A stretch of 64,000 nt of DNA from Picocystis sp. L7 (GCA_020975725.1 QXJR01000003.1:868001-932000); one strand, 5' to 3'. Shown: positions 10,120 to 20,376, counted from the first letter of the stretch. Notes: a model not told the origin generated them from the sequence alone. Translations and numbers: made by a program.

Positions 10120-11664
10120 ATGGACTACAGCGCAAACTTGTTCATGCGATACGAGGAGAAGACCGCGTTTCGGAAGCCCAAAAAGAAGTCCATTCCAACG
10201 GTACTGATCACAGGATGCCTTGGTGCGGGGAAAACCACACTGGTGAACCACTTGCTGGAGAGCAAAGGAGACCTGCGACTGGCAGTGGCAGTGAACGATT
10301 TCAGCGAGAAGAACTTCGACACTGAAATGCTGCGAAAAAGCGGCAAAGCGACCAAGATGATCGACCTTTCGAAAGGTTGCATTTGTTGCTCCCTGTCAGA
10401 TGGGTTCAAAGATGCTGTGTGGGAGCTCCTTGAAGAAAGCGACAGGGACCTGGCAGATGTTGACTATTTGGTCATTGAATCCAGTGGGGTGACAGACCCA
10501 CTCCTGGTTGCTTCGACCCTCGACGAAAGGTTTGGAAAAATGTCCAGGATAAGACTGGACCAAGTCGTGTGTGTCGTGGATGCAGAATGGTTGGGAATTG
10601 CATGGGGACAAGGACGTGCAAAAGCTAACAAACTGTTGATGTCACAGATCAGGAGCGCCGACGTTGTCTTGCTCAACAAAACAGATCTCTGCCCGCATGC
10701 CACCTTGGGTCTCGCAAAACAAGCTGTGAATGAAGTAGCACCTGGGGTGCATATCATCGCATGCTGTCAAGGTAAAGTAGGCCTCTCTACGATCCTCGAA
10801 GTTGAAATTGTTGGGGCAGGGGAGGGAACTGTCAGTCACGATCCCTCAGAAGAAGTCATGTATGCCGTCAAGGGCGCAAGTGAAAGGCTAAGAGGTAAAA
10901 AGAACCTTATGGAGAATTGCCTGTCAAACGGTGCAACACACGGTTCGTTCACATCTTGCCTCTTTGCTCCGAAGAAGCCAATCTCGTTCCCAGCCTTCCA
11001 AGAGCACATTAGGCGCACGCTCCCACAAGGCACTAGGCGCATCAAAGGGGAAATCTCATTTGCGGAACTTCCAAAGGCCAGATTTATCTTCCAGCTGAGT
11101 GGAAATAACAGGGTTGATCTGATGGAGGAAATGGGCAATGAAATGCTTCATCCATCTACATCTCTGGCGTATATTTTGGACCATGATGTGTCGGCAATAG
11201 ATCTCAACAAGCAGATGTTAAGGCCTGTCGATTCTGGTGAAATTCAGCACCTTGTAGGCGTTATGAAGGACCTTTTGAAGAAAGATCCGTGGTTTGAGGT
11301 CCTGGAGTTCCCAGACACTGCGACAGCTGCACGTGACGGACTCGCTTTCTTCCGCCTCATAGGCATCGAGGGAAAAGCAGGCAAAATTTACGAATTTGAG
11401 CGGCTGTATGGAATCGATTTCAATGCAATGAACATGGAGTATGTAGCGTTGTTGAATGGATGTGGTGATACTCATGTTTTCCTCCCATTTCAAGCCAAGG
11501 GGGTATCTTCGGCTGGCATCCCAAAAACCCTTCAGGGATTAGCTTGGACGCCTCGCATTTCGCACGAAGACTTGGATCGTTGTTTACAACGCATGCGTGA
11601 AGTAGCAGCAGTTGTCTGCAAGAGGCACCTGGGTCACATAAGAAGGTGCAATTGTGGATTTTAA
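10120..11664 (+). CDS. CobW/ZNG1-family metal-chaperone GTPase
   Basis: A 514-residue COG0523 (CobW/P47K/ZNG1) G3E GTPase. Visible: Walker A GCLGAGKTT at residues 32-40, the metal-binding KGCICC (GCxCC, about 85-90), ESSGVTDP (switch region) and the guanine-specificity motif NKTD near residue 194. A longer C-terminal region contains the CobW_C-like segment around ARFIFQLSGNNR. Members use GTP hydrolysis to hand a metal (zinc to methionine aminopeptidase for ZNG1, or other metals) to client enzymes; the client here is unknown. I chose the ATG at 10120 because the frame is open farther upstream only from non-ATG codons. The region after residue ~300 is longer than in typical ~350-400-residue homologues. 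It ends 90 nt from the end of the convergent cyclin B gene. Confidence 0.93.
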   Translation: MDYSANLFMRYEEKTAFRKPKKKSIPTVLITGCLGAGKTTLVNHLLESKGDLRLAVAVNDFSEKNFDTEMLRKSGKATKMIDLSKGCICCSLSDGFKDAVWELLEESDRDLADVDYLVIESSGVTDPLLVASTLDERFGKMSRIRLDQVVCVVDAEWLGIAWGQGRAKANKLLMSQIRSADVVLLNKTDLCPHATLGLAKQAVNEVAPGVHIIACCQGKVGLSTILEVEIVGAGEGTVSHDPSEEVMYAVKGASERLRGKKNLMENCLSNGATHGSFTSCLFAPKKPISFPAFQEHIRRTLPQGTRRIKGEISFAELPKARFIFQLSGNNRVDLMEEMGNEMLHPSTSLAYILDHDVSAIDLNKQMLRPVDSGEIQHLVGVMKDLLKKDPWFEVLEFPDTATAARDGLAFFRLIGIEGKAGKIYEFERLYGIDFNAMNMEYVALLNGCGDTHVFLPFQAKGVSSAGIPKTLQGLAWTPRISHEDLDRCLQRMREVAAVVCKRHLGHIRRCNCGF

Positions 11665-11753
11665 CTCTTAGAAGGAAAGTAACGAAAACATATGTTTCAA
11701 AGTGCTACAGAGGGATCCCTGACAGAAGCTTTCTACCCAAAGCTCTTGTTTGC

Positions 11754-13152
11754 TTACTCCTCATGCATGAGGTCTTGGCAGGGAGAAATGTTCGCGACTT
11801 CGTGGAACTTTGGATTGCTGTACTTCTTGTGCACAGCCACAAGACTGGCGGTGGCAGCCTTGCGGTGCAGGTTGGCAAGTACGTATGCACATGGCATGAT
11901 ATCTTCCTCCTTGTATCCAGAATGCATCTCCAGTTCGTACGTGAAGGCTGCTTTATTCAGACACTTCTGGGCGGTATACACAGCTGCGCAAGCTACTTTG
12001 GAATCTGAATACTTCAATCCATCCATCATTGGCAATGTCAGTTCTACCAAAAATTGGGCAAGCATTTGAGCTTGTTTGTCACAGCCTGCAGCCTTGCAGT
12101 ACCTCACAAGGAAAGTGTATTGCGTGGGTACAGTGAGGTGAAAGTTTAGAGTGTTCAGCATGAGCTTCTCCATCCCTAGGATCTGATCCCTGTTGTAGGC
12201 TTTATCACTGATATACACGAAATCTCTGACTTCCGGAGCCCAGATTTCTTCGTACTTGGAGGCGATCAGCATAGCCGTCACGCCTACTAGCTGCAAATTT
12301 TTGCGGGTGACTTGCTGCTCTTCCAGGAATCTGTCAATGAGATTTACTGTGAGGAAAAGCGTCTCTGGCATCAGCTTAAACTTGAGGTGCACTTCCACCA
12401 GCCAGTCGATGAGAATGGCTCTCATCTTGTCGTTCACATCCTTCTGTTTGGTCATGTAATCTGCACTTGGGCGATATCTTGCTTCTACACGATGGTAATA
12501 AGCGTATATGTCGTTGATGTACTGTGTCACTGCAAGGGGATTGTTGTGATCTGCAGCATCGATGTCAGGAAGAATCTTCTTTTCACTTTTCACGCAGCTT
12601 GCCTGCTCACTGTTCTTGTAAAGCATGCTGCTCATCGTTTTGATTCCCCCAGTAGCCTTTGTACCCTCCCTACTTCCTTCAACTGCATTTTCATCCTTAT
12701 ATTTCAGAGAATGGGATCGATTGCGTGTGCCTTGGAAGCTGCCATGGAACTCCGAGGCCGTGCGTCTGGCCTTCTCCCTCACGGCATTCAAGATAGAGGT
12801 TACATCACGGGCAGCATTTTTTTCTTGCGCAACTTTCTCCTTTCCTGGATTTTTACTCTCTCTCTTTCCATGCACCAGATTTCCGATGTCTGCTCCGAAG
12901 GCCCTAATAATGCACGTGGAAATGCTACAAGTCAGCTCGTGTCCGGAGACCTTCGATTTCATCCACGTCTATTTCATCTTTCGCTTTCCCTGCACTGGGT
13001 CCGATTGTACTCCTTTCTACGTGTGCACTACACATTCGAACCGTTTCTGGCCCTTACCTTCTCTGTGCAGGTCCGACATCTTTCTCTTTGTCAGAGGCTC
13101 TCGTCTTCCGGACGAGGTTTTCGTTCTCGTCTCGACCCGTACGTGCGAACAT
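11754..13152 (-). CDS. CYCB: B-type mitotic cyclin, one intron
   Basis: Exon 1 is 13152-13058 and exon 2 is 12903-11754; the 154-nt intron (13057-12904) has a strong GTAAGG donor and TTAG acceptor; 414 residues. The join creates QRRAFGADIGNLV, the position of the destruction box in plant and algal B cyclins (RRALGDIGN). The cyclin box signature MRAILIDWLVEVHLKF is intact, followed by cyclin_N and cyclin_C folds (LIDRFLEEQQV, ASKYEEIWAPEV, AFTYELEMHSGY). It would activate CDKA/CDKB at G2/M and be degraded through the APC/C. The D-box has one extra residue and Phe in place of the key Leu. The ATG at 13152 is the first in frame after an upstream stop; a further 5' exon cannot be excluded because a GTGAGA donor-like site lies upstream near 13180-13190. 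Confidence 0.93.
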
Positions 13153-13944
13153 TTCTCCTGGCACGTGGCTTCTCTCCTTCTCTCACCTCCTGGCACTACT
13201 GTAGGTGTTTGATGTCGGCACCAGGCTTCGTCGGAAGGTCCTCGCCGCTCGGGAAGGCTTCCTGCGACGCCACTTTCTGCGTCGGCGTGTCTTCGTCTGT
13301 CTTGTTGACGTTTGAACGGATCCTCGCCAACCCCGAAGGGCTTCGTTCCCCCCGTTTGTCCTCGACGGTTGCTGCTCATTTTCAGAGATACTTGCTCAAT
13401 CGCCGCTCACGAAATGGGGGGAGGGGAACGAGAGCTTGAGAGGGGGATCCGTTCGGGTAGGGGATCGTTCCCCCCGTGGTTCTGCGGGTCTGGGATTTTG
13501 GGGAGGCAATCGATCGAAGAAACGAAGCATCAATCACTGATCTCCATACGCGTACCGTCGAGGACGAGGACACCGTCCCGGTCACCCCGACATGTCCTGC
13601 GGAGGCTTGTGCGGCGAGGAACGAAGATCCTCTGCGGGAACGGGAAGAAGGACGGATGGGACGTTTCCCACTGGGGCACCAACGGCCACCTGACGTTGTT
13701 AACACCTGGATGAAGGACGCCCAACCTCCTCCACGCCATCTGCTAAAACACCTCCGAAAAGACAGAGGGTCCCTTCGTTCAGTCGGTGGCAGCCGACGAG
13801 CTGTGCCGAGGAGGATGGGCTGGCAGGGGGAGCGCGGAACGGTACGGGTGCCGTACGCGTTCGTGTACGAGAGGAGCCACGAAAACAGACCTTCACCTTC
13901 AGCAGCAACGTTCGCTTTATTGAATGTAGCAGATACACGACCCA
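13153..13944. other. Spacer between cyclin B and the AP2 gene
   Basis: No gene is supported. It contains the cyclin B upstream region, possibly a non-coding or short coding 5' exon of cyclin B, and the AP2 3' end. TCCTCTGCGGG occurs at 13628-13638. ORFs here are Arg/Pro/Ser-rich shadows. Confidence 0.5.
13916..13921 (-). terminator. AATAAA polyadenylation signal of the AP2 gene
   Basis: TTTATT on the plus strand, 24 nt past the AP2 stop codon on the minus strand. Confidence 0.55.
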
Positions 13945-15465
13945 TCAGGAATGGAGCGTCTCGGTCTTCACACGCGTCAATGGAGTCGTGGTACAGCCAG
14001 CCACGTGGGACGACATCTTGGGCGTGTGGGGCTCGAGACCGTCCTCTGCACGCCGACCTTCCGAAGTCGATGCGTCGGTCGGATCCGGTAAAGATCGGCG
14101 TGGAGATTCCATCCATCTCGCTTCCCATTTTCCGTCCTCTGCCTTGTAGACGCCGCGGAAGCGGGAATGCTTCTGGATCTCGGCGGCTGCTTCTCCCTGG
14201 ATGGCTTCAATGAACTCCTGAATGGATAGCTCTTCCATCTCGCCCAGACCCTCCTCGTAGTCGTCCGAAGAAAAGTTGGTCTTCGCCTCTTCTCCAAAAA
14301 GCTTCAATGCTGCAATGTCATAAGCGCGAGCTGCCGCCTCTTCGCTGTTGAAGCTCCCTAGTGAGATCCTCTCACCACTGGCATTCTTCACGGAAGCATC
14401 CCAATGGGCAGTCCAACGAACCCGAGACACGCCCAAGTAGTTGTTCGGTTTCTGCGGTCCAAGACCTGCAGCAGCACGCTTCGACGCTTCGGAGCCGTTT
14501 CTTCCCAACCTTGTTCGTATGCTAGCAATGGCTGCTTCTAAAATCCGCTCACTGTCTGGGTAGTGGATCGGCAATGCTTGTTCACATGGTGCAACTTCTT
14601 TGCTTGGATCGGGAGCTTGGCCTGCAGGATTGGGAGGCCTCCTGTCCCACCTTCTTTCAGGAGACTTGGAACTTATGTCTTTGAAGAGAGCATCCACAGA
14701 TGGCATAGGCACCGGGTCGGGCTTGCCCGCCGGACCTGGTTTCATGGGAGCGAGTTTTCCTGGGACCTGTTCTTTCTGCATCTGGAGGTCGTGCGGGTAA
14801 TTCCCCTTTCCAATAGAGTCCTGTCGTTGAAGTGATATTGCAACCTTCTGAGCAATTCCCTGTTGATACGGATCATCGCACACTTCGCGGTCAGCATGAT
14901 GCGCATCGTTAACCGGCAACAATGGTGTGAGTGAGCCAGAAACATTCAACATCTCGTGAACACGTACCATTGGCGTCCCTGAATCGCTCCTTTGAAGCGG
15001 AATGCTATCAAGTTTGGATTGTGCAGCCGTGTAGGCAGGCCCGTGGCTCATGGAGCCAGAATTCATCCGGAAAATGGCTCCGTCTTCGCGCGGGTAACTT
15101 CTAACCACTGGAAAGGACATCTGGCGTTCCGTGATCCTTCGTTCGGAAATGGATTGCCTTCTGCGCGTTTCTGGCAAGCTCTCAGTACGTTGAATCTTAG
15201 TACGTTGGTAGGAAGGATGTCCTGTAGGGAGCGTAGGGGAGGTATGATGATCCATCCTCCTGTCCACGGGTCCTCCTTCGTGGACCTGGCTGGATCCACC
15301 TTGCTGGTGACTTCCGTCATGCACTGGAGTCGGCATATCTTCGAGAAATCTCTCCCACTCCACGAAATCGTCTTCATGTTGTCCATCCATTCCAATCACT
15401 TCGTCGAACGTCGGATAAGCGTTTCGGCATCGTTGTTCGTGCGTCGCTTCGTGTCCAGATCTCAT
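13945..15465 (-). CDS. AP2-domain transcription factor with one full and one truncated AP2 repeat
   Basis: A 506-residue protein. The first ~340 residues are polar, Gln/Ser/Pro/His-rich and likely disordered. A complete AP2 DNA-binding domain lies at about residues 341-401 (NNYLGVSRVRW, ERISLGSFNSEEAAARAYD, AALKLFG). After an acidic linker, a second AP2 repeat begins with SRFRGVYKAEDGKWEARW (about 434-453) but has only the first beta-strands; the usual GxFxTxExAAxAYD half is absent before the stop codon. Tandem AP2 repeats are typical of the AINTEGUMENTA/APETALA2-like group in green plants and algae, which act in the nucleus as transcription factors. The missing half could be a real loss or a missed 3' exon, though a polyA signal follows 24 nt after the stop. 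The start codon is the first ATG in frame. Confidence 0.85.
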   Translation of the reverse strand: MRSGHEATHEQRCRNAYPTFDEVIGMDGQHEDDFVEWERFLEDMPTPVHDGSHQQGGSSQVHEGGPVDRRMDHHTSPTLPTGHPSYQRTKIQRTESLPETRRRQSISERRITERQMSFPVVRSYPREDGAIFRMNSGSMSHGPAYTAAQSKLDSIPLQRSDSGTPMVRVHEMLNVSGSLTPLLPVNDAHHADREVCDDPYQQGIAQKVAISLQRQDSIGKGNYPHDLQMQKEQVPGKLAPMKPGPAGKPDPVPMPSVDALFKDISSKSPERRWDRRPPNPAGQAPDPSKEVAPCEQALPIHYPDSERILEAAIASIRTRLGRNGSEASKRAAAGLGPQKPNNYLGVSRVRWTAHWDASVKNASGERISLGSFNSEEAAARAYDIAALKLFGEEAKTNFSSDDYEEGLGEMEELSIQEFIEAIQGEAAAEIQKHSRFRGVYKAEDGKWEARWMESPRRSLPDPTDASTSEGRRAEDGLEPHTPKMSSHVAGCTTTPLTRVKTETLHS

Positions 15466-16517
15466 GTCGACGCTTCGTGTGCGTCCACTTGGAATTGTTT
15501 CGGTTCAAGAATTCTTCGCAGTCAGGTTTCTCCTGGAGAATCCTGTCCTGTACCTATCGCTTCCTCTTCACACCGCTCTTCCGACCCTACCTCGACGCTG
15601 CAGGGGCTTGCCTCTCCACGTTCGCCGGTCCCGATCTTCGAGCCTTCTTCCTTCGGCGAGGAGGTGCGGGTCTTGGCGGGCGGTGCGTCGCTTCCTTTCG
15701 ACGCCAGCAACGTTGTGTCGTTTTGCTTTGCCTTCCCGTCCTCTTTTTCGATCCGTTTTGGATCCCGAACGGTTCGATTTTCCCTTTCCTCGTGCAGATC
15801 CGCCTGGGTTCCTCGTGTTGGGCCAAGGGAGGGTCCTCGTCCACACCCCAGCAGACACACCCCCGTGGGAGGGGAAAACGAGGGGGAAAGGCGGGGTGTG
15901 GGTGGAGGAAAGGAGGGTGCAGAGGGGATCGGGGGGATCCTCGGCGGGTCGATTGGAAGGTCTGTTCCCGGGAAACACGGGGTACGAAAGGGGATCCCGT
16001 CCGGTACGTGCCCCGGTTCGATCGGGTCGTGAAAGGGAAGGGACCTCTCTCGCGTACGTCGAACCCACGGGACCGCGAAAAAACATCTCCTATTTGCGGT
16101 CTCTCCCTCTCAAACTCGGTCGATGAGACCCGGGCGTGGACCGTCTCCGTTCGTGGCTGGGGCGGATCCCCTCGGACCGATCCATCCGGTCCCGTGCTGT
16201 CCCTCGGATCCGCCCCCCCTCTCCGTCCGTGAGAATCCGAGGGAAAGGTTCGCGTCGTCCGAGGTGATGGATGTGGGGCGATTGCCATCCACGTGGTCGA
16301 CCCATCCAAGAACGAAAGGAGTACGGGGCCAGGACCAACGGACACCCGACAGTGCTTCGAGCGAGTGGTGGAGGGGAACCGGGAGAGGGGAAACGATCCA
16401 CGTGGATCCTCCACCTGGGAACGATCGAAAATGCGAAAGGAACAGGTAACCTTCGCTCGTGGGTCGAGGAATGGACGGACGAAAGCATGGACATCCCTTG
16501 TTCGTAGACGAACAGCG
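15466..16517. other. GATC-rich intergenic spacer upstream of the AP2 gene
   Basis: No gene is supported. GATC occurs about 15 times in ~1 kb by eye count, well above the ~4 expected by chance. A polar, stop-free minus-strand frame runs at about 15800-15522 and could be an unrecognised 5' exon of the AP2 gene, but I could not find a splice that joins in frame. Confidence 0.5.
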
Positions 16518-17444
16518 TTACGGCGGTTGGGATGCTCGGACGGATGCCAACCAAGCCTCCCTTTCTCGATCCACGCGACAACGGTGCTTCTTCAATCCCA
16601 AGTCATCCCAACCCATTCCCCAGCCATCAGAGGAGCTTGCCTCCTTGACATTCAAAGCATCGCTGGAACAAGCAGAGTCCCCAATGCATAAACCAGGCAT
16701 GGAAGTGCCTTTGGTCTGGAGGGATTCGTGCCGTGCTGCTTCCACTCCGAGTGCCAGGCGGGACCTGTGCGGTCGAAGCACTTCGTCCAGACCTGGCCCG
16801 CGCACCTCTTGCACATCACCCGGAAGCTTCTCCTTGACTCGTCCATCGGTAGAGGTACTGCGTGATGCCTTGGCTGCCTCCACCTCCCGCTCCATCTTTG
16901 ATTTGTGCTTTGTGAGGCATTCTCCCAAGCTCAGTCCTTCCCAGTTTGGCGCAATGGACTGGGATGGAGCATTCCTTTCTTCCTGGAGCCACACTTCGTC
17001 TTTCATTCTCGGAGCCTCAATTTCTTGTTGCCACTTCGATTTGTGTAATGTGGGAGTACCGGGTAAACCACATCTGCCGGTTGACTGGCAATCAGTGCCT
17101 GCCGACTGCCTTCGCTGGGGCGATCGCCTGCATTTGATGACGTTGTTCCAGACCTCCGCCAAGAGCTTGTCGACTGCTTCCTTTCTTTGCAATTCTTCGC
17201 ATTCCTCCGCAAGCTTGTGCTTAGTGACCACGAGTTCTTCTTCCAGCCCCTTCTTGAAGCTTGATTCCTGCCTCAGAGCCTTCAATTTTCTTTCCATGTA
17301 AGTAGGGGCTCTACCAGGCTTTGGCATGTATCGTTCAGTTGGATCTGTTGCACTGTCTATCTGAAACGTACGCATACTGTGCCCTCCACGTGCCATGTTT
17401 TCTCTCAGGGCACCATTGAACGCTGCGAACGACGTCTCCTCCAT
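16518..17444 (-). CDS. Uncharacterised coiled protein with a repeated KH-x-S/EVEAA motif
   Basis: A 308-residue basic/acidic helical protein of no family I recognise. It begins MEETSFAAFNGALREN (ATG at 17444; the frame upstream opens only from non-ATG codons). A charged coiled-coil-like stretch (PTYMERKLKALRQESSFKKG to KEAVDKLLAEVW) occupies roughly residues 48-105. The rest carries four spaced copies of a short motif with consensus L-x-K/P-H-K/R-S/C-K/R-x(3)-x-E-x-E-A: LHKSKWQQEIEAP, LTKHKSKMEREVEAA, LRPHRSRLALGVEAA and LKKHRCRVDREREAW. Copies are separated by Ser/Pro/Gly-rich linkers, like short linear binding motifs repeated along a scaffold. There is no signal peptide or membrane segment. 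It is divergent from the PPR gene. A missed upstream exon is possible. Confidence 0.65.
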   Translation of the reverse strand: MEETSFAAFNGALRENMARGGHSMRTFQIDSATDPTERYMPKPGRAPTYMERKLKALRQESSFKKGLEEELVVTKHKLAEECEELQRKEAVDKLLAEVWNNVIKCRRSPQRRQSAGTDCQSTGRCGLPGTPTLHKSKWQQEIEAPRMKDEVWLQEERNAPSQSIAPNWEGLSLGECLTKHKSKMEREVEAAKASRSTSTDGRVKEKLPGDVQEVRGPGLDEVLRPHRSRLALGVEAARHESLQTKGTSMPGLCIGDSACSSDALNVKEASSSDGWGMGWDDLGLKKHRCRVDREREAWLASVRASQPP

Positions 17445-18412
17445 TGCGCTGACGGGGGGCAATTGGTCGGTTCTCAGGACCTGTGCCTGTGATCACGAGA
17501 TTGCGTCGCGATATGACGTGCTTAGTATGCGAACGTCCCTCTCGTCTGCTTCTGAATCGGATGTGCCACGTGATGTGGCCTGCTGTGTCGTGACGACAGG
17601 TCGCCGCTCGTTCGTGGTCGAGTCTGGTTTTCGTTCTTCCCGTTGGGATCGAACCGACGTCGAGACGCGACTGTTGGGGAGGCAACGGTCCAGTCAGGGC
17701 AGTTGCCATACCCCCCTTGGTGGGCCCCGACCCCAGCCTCGTGTCCGACAGGGTCAACGGGTTCATGACCCGTCGGTCTGCCCGGTGTCCCCCCTTCCTC
17801 CTTGGTGTTGAAGCAAGGGGTGCCCGATTGGGGAGGACTCGTGCGAAGGATCTGCTCCTCCGGATGAGACCGCGGCGCTTCGCTTCTGGTCCGGAAGAGC
17901 ACGCTTCAGCGTGTCTACCACGGAGGAGAATCTGTCCATCTTCGCATTTCAAGCCAATGGATCCGTCCTTGGGAACCCGCCGTGGCGGGAATCGACGTCG
18001 GATGCCCTGGGCAACCCGCCTGCGTCCTTGCACTCGACCCTGGGATTCCACGGTCGCTCCCACGTGTCCCTGATCGTCGGCGGCGCCGTAGGTGCGTCTT
18101 CGCCGGTGGCTATGGACGTGCACAGCTCCTCGTCGGCCCTTCCAACCACCATCCTTTCTCACACCGCCTGGTTGCTTGCCCGTTCGGAGCTCAGGAGACC
18201 GGCAGGAACCCGGGGTCGCCCTTTCGTTCTTCCCTTTCCCAAAGGGAACAAAACCCCGTTTCCAACCGAGTGGGATCCCTTGCGACCCCCCACGCCGACG
18301 ACGAATCGTGCATTCGATCACTTCGACGAAGCAGACGCACGCGTTCGCTGCCAGGACACCCGTTCGAACACACGTGAAACATTCGCTTGGATTGGAAAAG
18401 CAAGGTTTCGCC
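17445..18412. other. Divergent spacer upstream of the PPR gene, no gene seen
   Basis: Open frames on both strands are shadows with no family match. It should contain the promoters of the coiled protein and the PPR gene. Confidence 0.55.
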
Positions 18413-19807
18413 ATGTGGCGCCGATTGGCGCAGGGATTGACCTCCCTGTCCCGTGCGCACTCGAGCCAAGCTCCTTCGTTGGAGCACTTCCACGCTCGTC
18501 TGCGCCAGATGAACGCACAAAAGCGCGCCTCGAACTTTCGAAGCGTGCTGCAGGAGATGGAGATGAGCGGTGTAGAACCAGATGCACCCATTTATCGCAC
18601 ATTGATCATGGGTGGAATGCAAGCCAAGCGACTGCAGGACGTGATACACTACTACCACAGGATGCGGACAAGCGGCATTCCTGTGGACGTGGTGCTGTAC
18701 AACGCCGTCATCAGCACTTGTGCGCGCGTAGGTGAACTTCAGGTGGCGCTTCAGGTGCTTCGAGACCTACAGGATATCGGTGTGGAACCGAACGAGCGGA
18801 CCTACGTCTCGCTGCTCAACGTGTGCGCCGCCGTCGGCAACGCGAACAAGGCGGAGGAGTTGCTGGCAGACATGGAAGAGCAAGGGCTGAAGCCCAATGC
18901 TTTTGCTTACAGTGCCGTCATTGCCTCGATCAAGGGACAGAAACCCAAGAGGTCGGACGCGTTAGAACGGATCGATGCAGTGGTCGAGAAGGCCAGGGGA
19001 GAAGGACTCTTGGATCCTGATGCGATCCTAGTCGAAGACAACGGGAAAGAGTGGGATCAGAGGGCCATCCTGTACAATGCACTGTTGGGCGCGTATGTGC
19101 AGCTGGGAGAGTTTGAAAGGGCGGACGAGATTTGGAACAGCATGGCCCAAGAGAACATGGAGCCTGCCTCGCTCACCGTCTCACACATGCTCACCATGCA
19201 CCTGAAGAAAAACGACATGGACAAGGCACTGGAAGTGTTCGCCAAGTTTCGCGCCACTGGTAAATTGCTTCCACTGGTCAGCTACATGCAGATATTGCGT
19301 ATGGTGGCGCAAAAAGACGGTGACCAGGGACTGGAGATAGCAACCACCATTGTCGAGGACTTGAGAGAGAAAGGATACTTCTTGAGTACGGAAGACGGGT
19401 CCTTTATTTTGACCAAGGCATCAGAAAAAGCAGATGGCCGTGGCATGGAGCTTGCCAACCAGGTGTGGGAATGCATGGCTGAGCATGAGAAGCGATTGCG
19501 TCCCAACAGTGTCCAGGCCTACGTGCGGGCACTGGAGAGCTACCAACCAGACAACTACACTCGCGTGGCAGAAGTCAAGCGCATCTATGCAGATGTGCTG
19601 GAGCCGCCAGCACCTCGTCCACCCCCTGCCGAAAAGACAATCGAAGCGTTGGCACAGGACGCCCCTGCTCCCGAGCCCACGGAGGGTGAGCACGTTGAAT
19701 CGACAGAGCCGGGAAAGGTTGAATCAACAGAGCCAGAGGGTGCTGAAGCTGTGGAATCAGGAAAGGACGAATCAGAGAGAGCAGAACATTCCACAGTACT
19801 TCATTAG
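18413..19807 (+). CDS. Pentatricopeptide repeat protein, probably mitochondrial
   Basis: A 464-residue P-class PPR protein. The leader MWRRLAQGLTSLSRAHSSQ is basic and amphipathic without acidic residues, fitting mitochondrial import. Tandem 35-residue PPR motifs follow, for example VVLYNAVISTCARVGELQVA, ERTYVSLLNVCAAVGNANKA and NAFAYSAVIASIKG, running to about residue 390. PPR proteins bind organellar RNA in a base-specific way and act in processing, stability or translation; the target here is unknown. The last ~70 residues form a Pro/Glu-rich tail with short VEST-EP repeats, unusual for a PPR protein and likely disordered. The frame is open upstream of the chosen ATG, but the leader begins naturally at 18413. 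It converges on a small minus-strand gene. Confidence 0.92.
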   Translation: MWRRLAQGLTSLSRAHSSQAPSLEHFHARLRQMNAQKRASNFRSVLQEMEMSGVEPDAPIYRTLIMGGMQAKRLQDVIHYYHRMRTSGIPVDVVLYNAVISTCARVGELQVALQVLRDLQDIGVEPNERTYVSLLNVCAAVGNANKAEELLADMEEQGLKPNAFAYSAVIASIKGQKPKRSDALERIDAVVEKARGEGLLDPDAILVEDNGKEWDQRAILYNALLGAYVQLGEFERADEIWNSMAQENMEPASLTVSHMLTMHLKKNDMDKALEVFAKFRATGKLLPLVSYMQILRMVAQKDGDQGLEIATTIVEDLREKGYFLSTEDGSFILTKASEKADGRGMELANQVWECMAEHEKRLRPNSVQAYVRALESYQPDNYTRVAEVKRIYADVLEPPAPRPPPAEKTIEALAQDAPAPEPTEGEHVESTEPGKVESTEPEGAEAVESGKDESERAEHSTVLH

Positions 19808-20085
19808 TTTGCTGTAGGGGTGCGATGGTGTTGGCATCCTCTGAACCTTGCACAGGGGACCAGAGTCCCCATCCTTTCCTTCGCTGTGCGTTTCGTGCCA
19901 TTGAGCACCGAGTTCACGATTGCGTGCGTGCGATTCTTTCAAGACATCTATCGATGGGTTTTCCGTTTCCTGCGCCTTCCTATGCTGCTCTGTTCTGGTG
20001 CGTGCTCGATCCTGTCTTATTTTCGCTCCCAAAATGGCGATGCCTATGGGACGCTGTGCGTTGGTTTTCGTCCCTCTTCCTGGTT

Positions 20086-20376
20086 TCAATATTTGGGTCC
20101 TTCTCCCAGCCATGGGTTGCTGGAGATGGGTATTTTCGGCGGCAGCGGTCGTATCTCCATGCTTCGTACGATTTTTCGCACGCTTTCGTGTCCACTCTGG
20201 AGGAAGGTCTCGAGCACGTCTTCGTCGAGTTTTCCAAGCTCGATGGTCCGTTTGAAGAGCTCCAGCACGATTTCTTCGGGCACGCCTTCGAGCCCTTGGA
20301 CGTGTTTGACGTTCCACGCCAGCACTTGCATCGCCATCTCTTGGAGTGTGTCTCCTTTCTCCACCTTTCCCGCCAT
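20086..20376 (-). CDS. Small conserved-looking helical protein, unknown function
   Basis: 96 residues from the ATG at 20376. It is mostly helical and balanced in composition (TLQEMAMQVLAWNVKHVQ, VPEEIVLELFKRTIE, LDEDVLETFLQ) and ends PISSNPWLGEGPKY. The first part resembles the short helical N-terminal segment that precedes the repeats of some F-box/LRR-type proteins (leucine-spaced, with EEIVLELF), but no leucine-rich repeats follow, and the match is from pattern only. It may be a complete small protein or an N-terminal exon whose partner exon I did not find. The codon pattern and lack of Arg/Pro bias set it apart from shadow ORFs nearby. It is divergent from CDH1/FZR (375 bp between start codons). 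Confidence 0.55.
   Translation of the reverse strand: MAGKVEKGDTLQEMAMQVLAWNVKHVQGLEGVPEEIVLELFKRTIELGKLDEDVLETFLQSGHESVRKIVRSMEIRPLPPKIPISSNPWLGEGPKY

Noticed and set aside
15522-15860. Minus-strand polar frame as a 5' exon of the AP2 gene
   Set aside because: Composition is plausible, but tested donor/acceptor pairs did not join in frame with the AP2 coding region.
20366-20374. TTTCCCGCC near the CDH1 promoter as an E2F site
   Set aside because: It overlaps the start codon of the small minus-strand gene (coding MAGK), so it is better explained as coding sequence.
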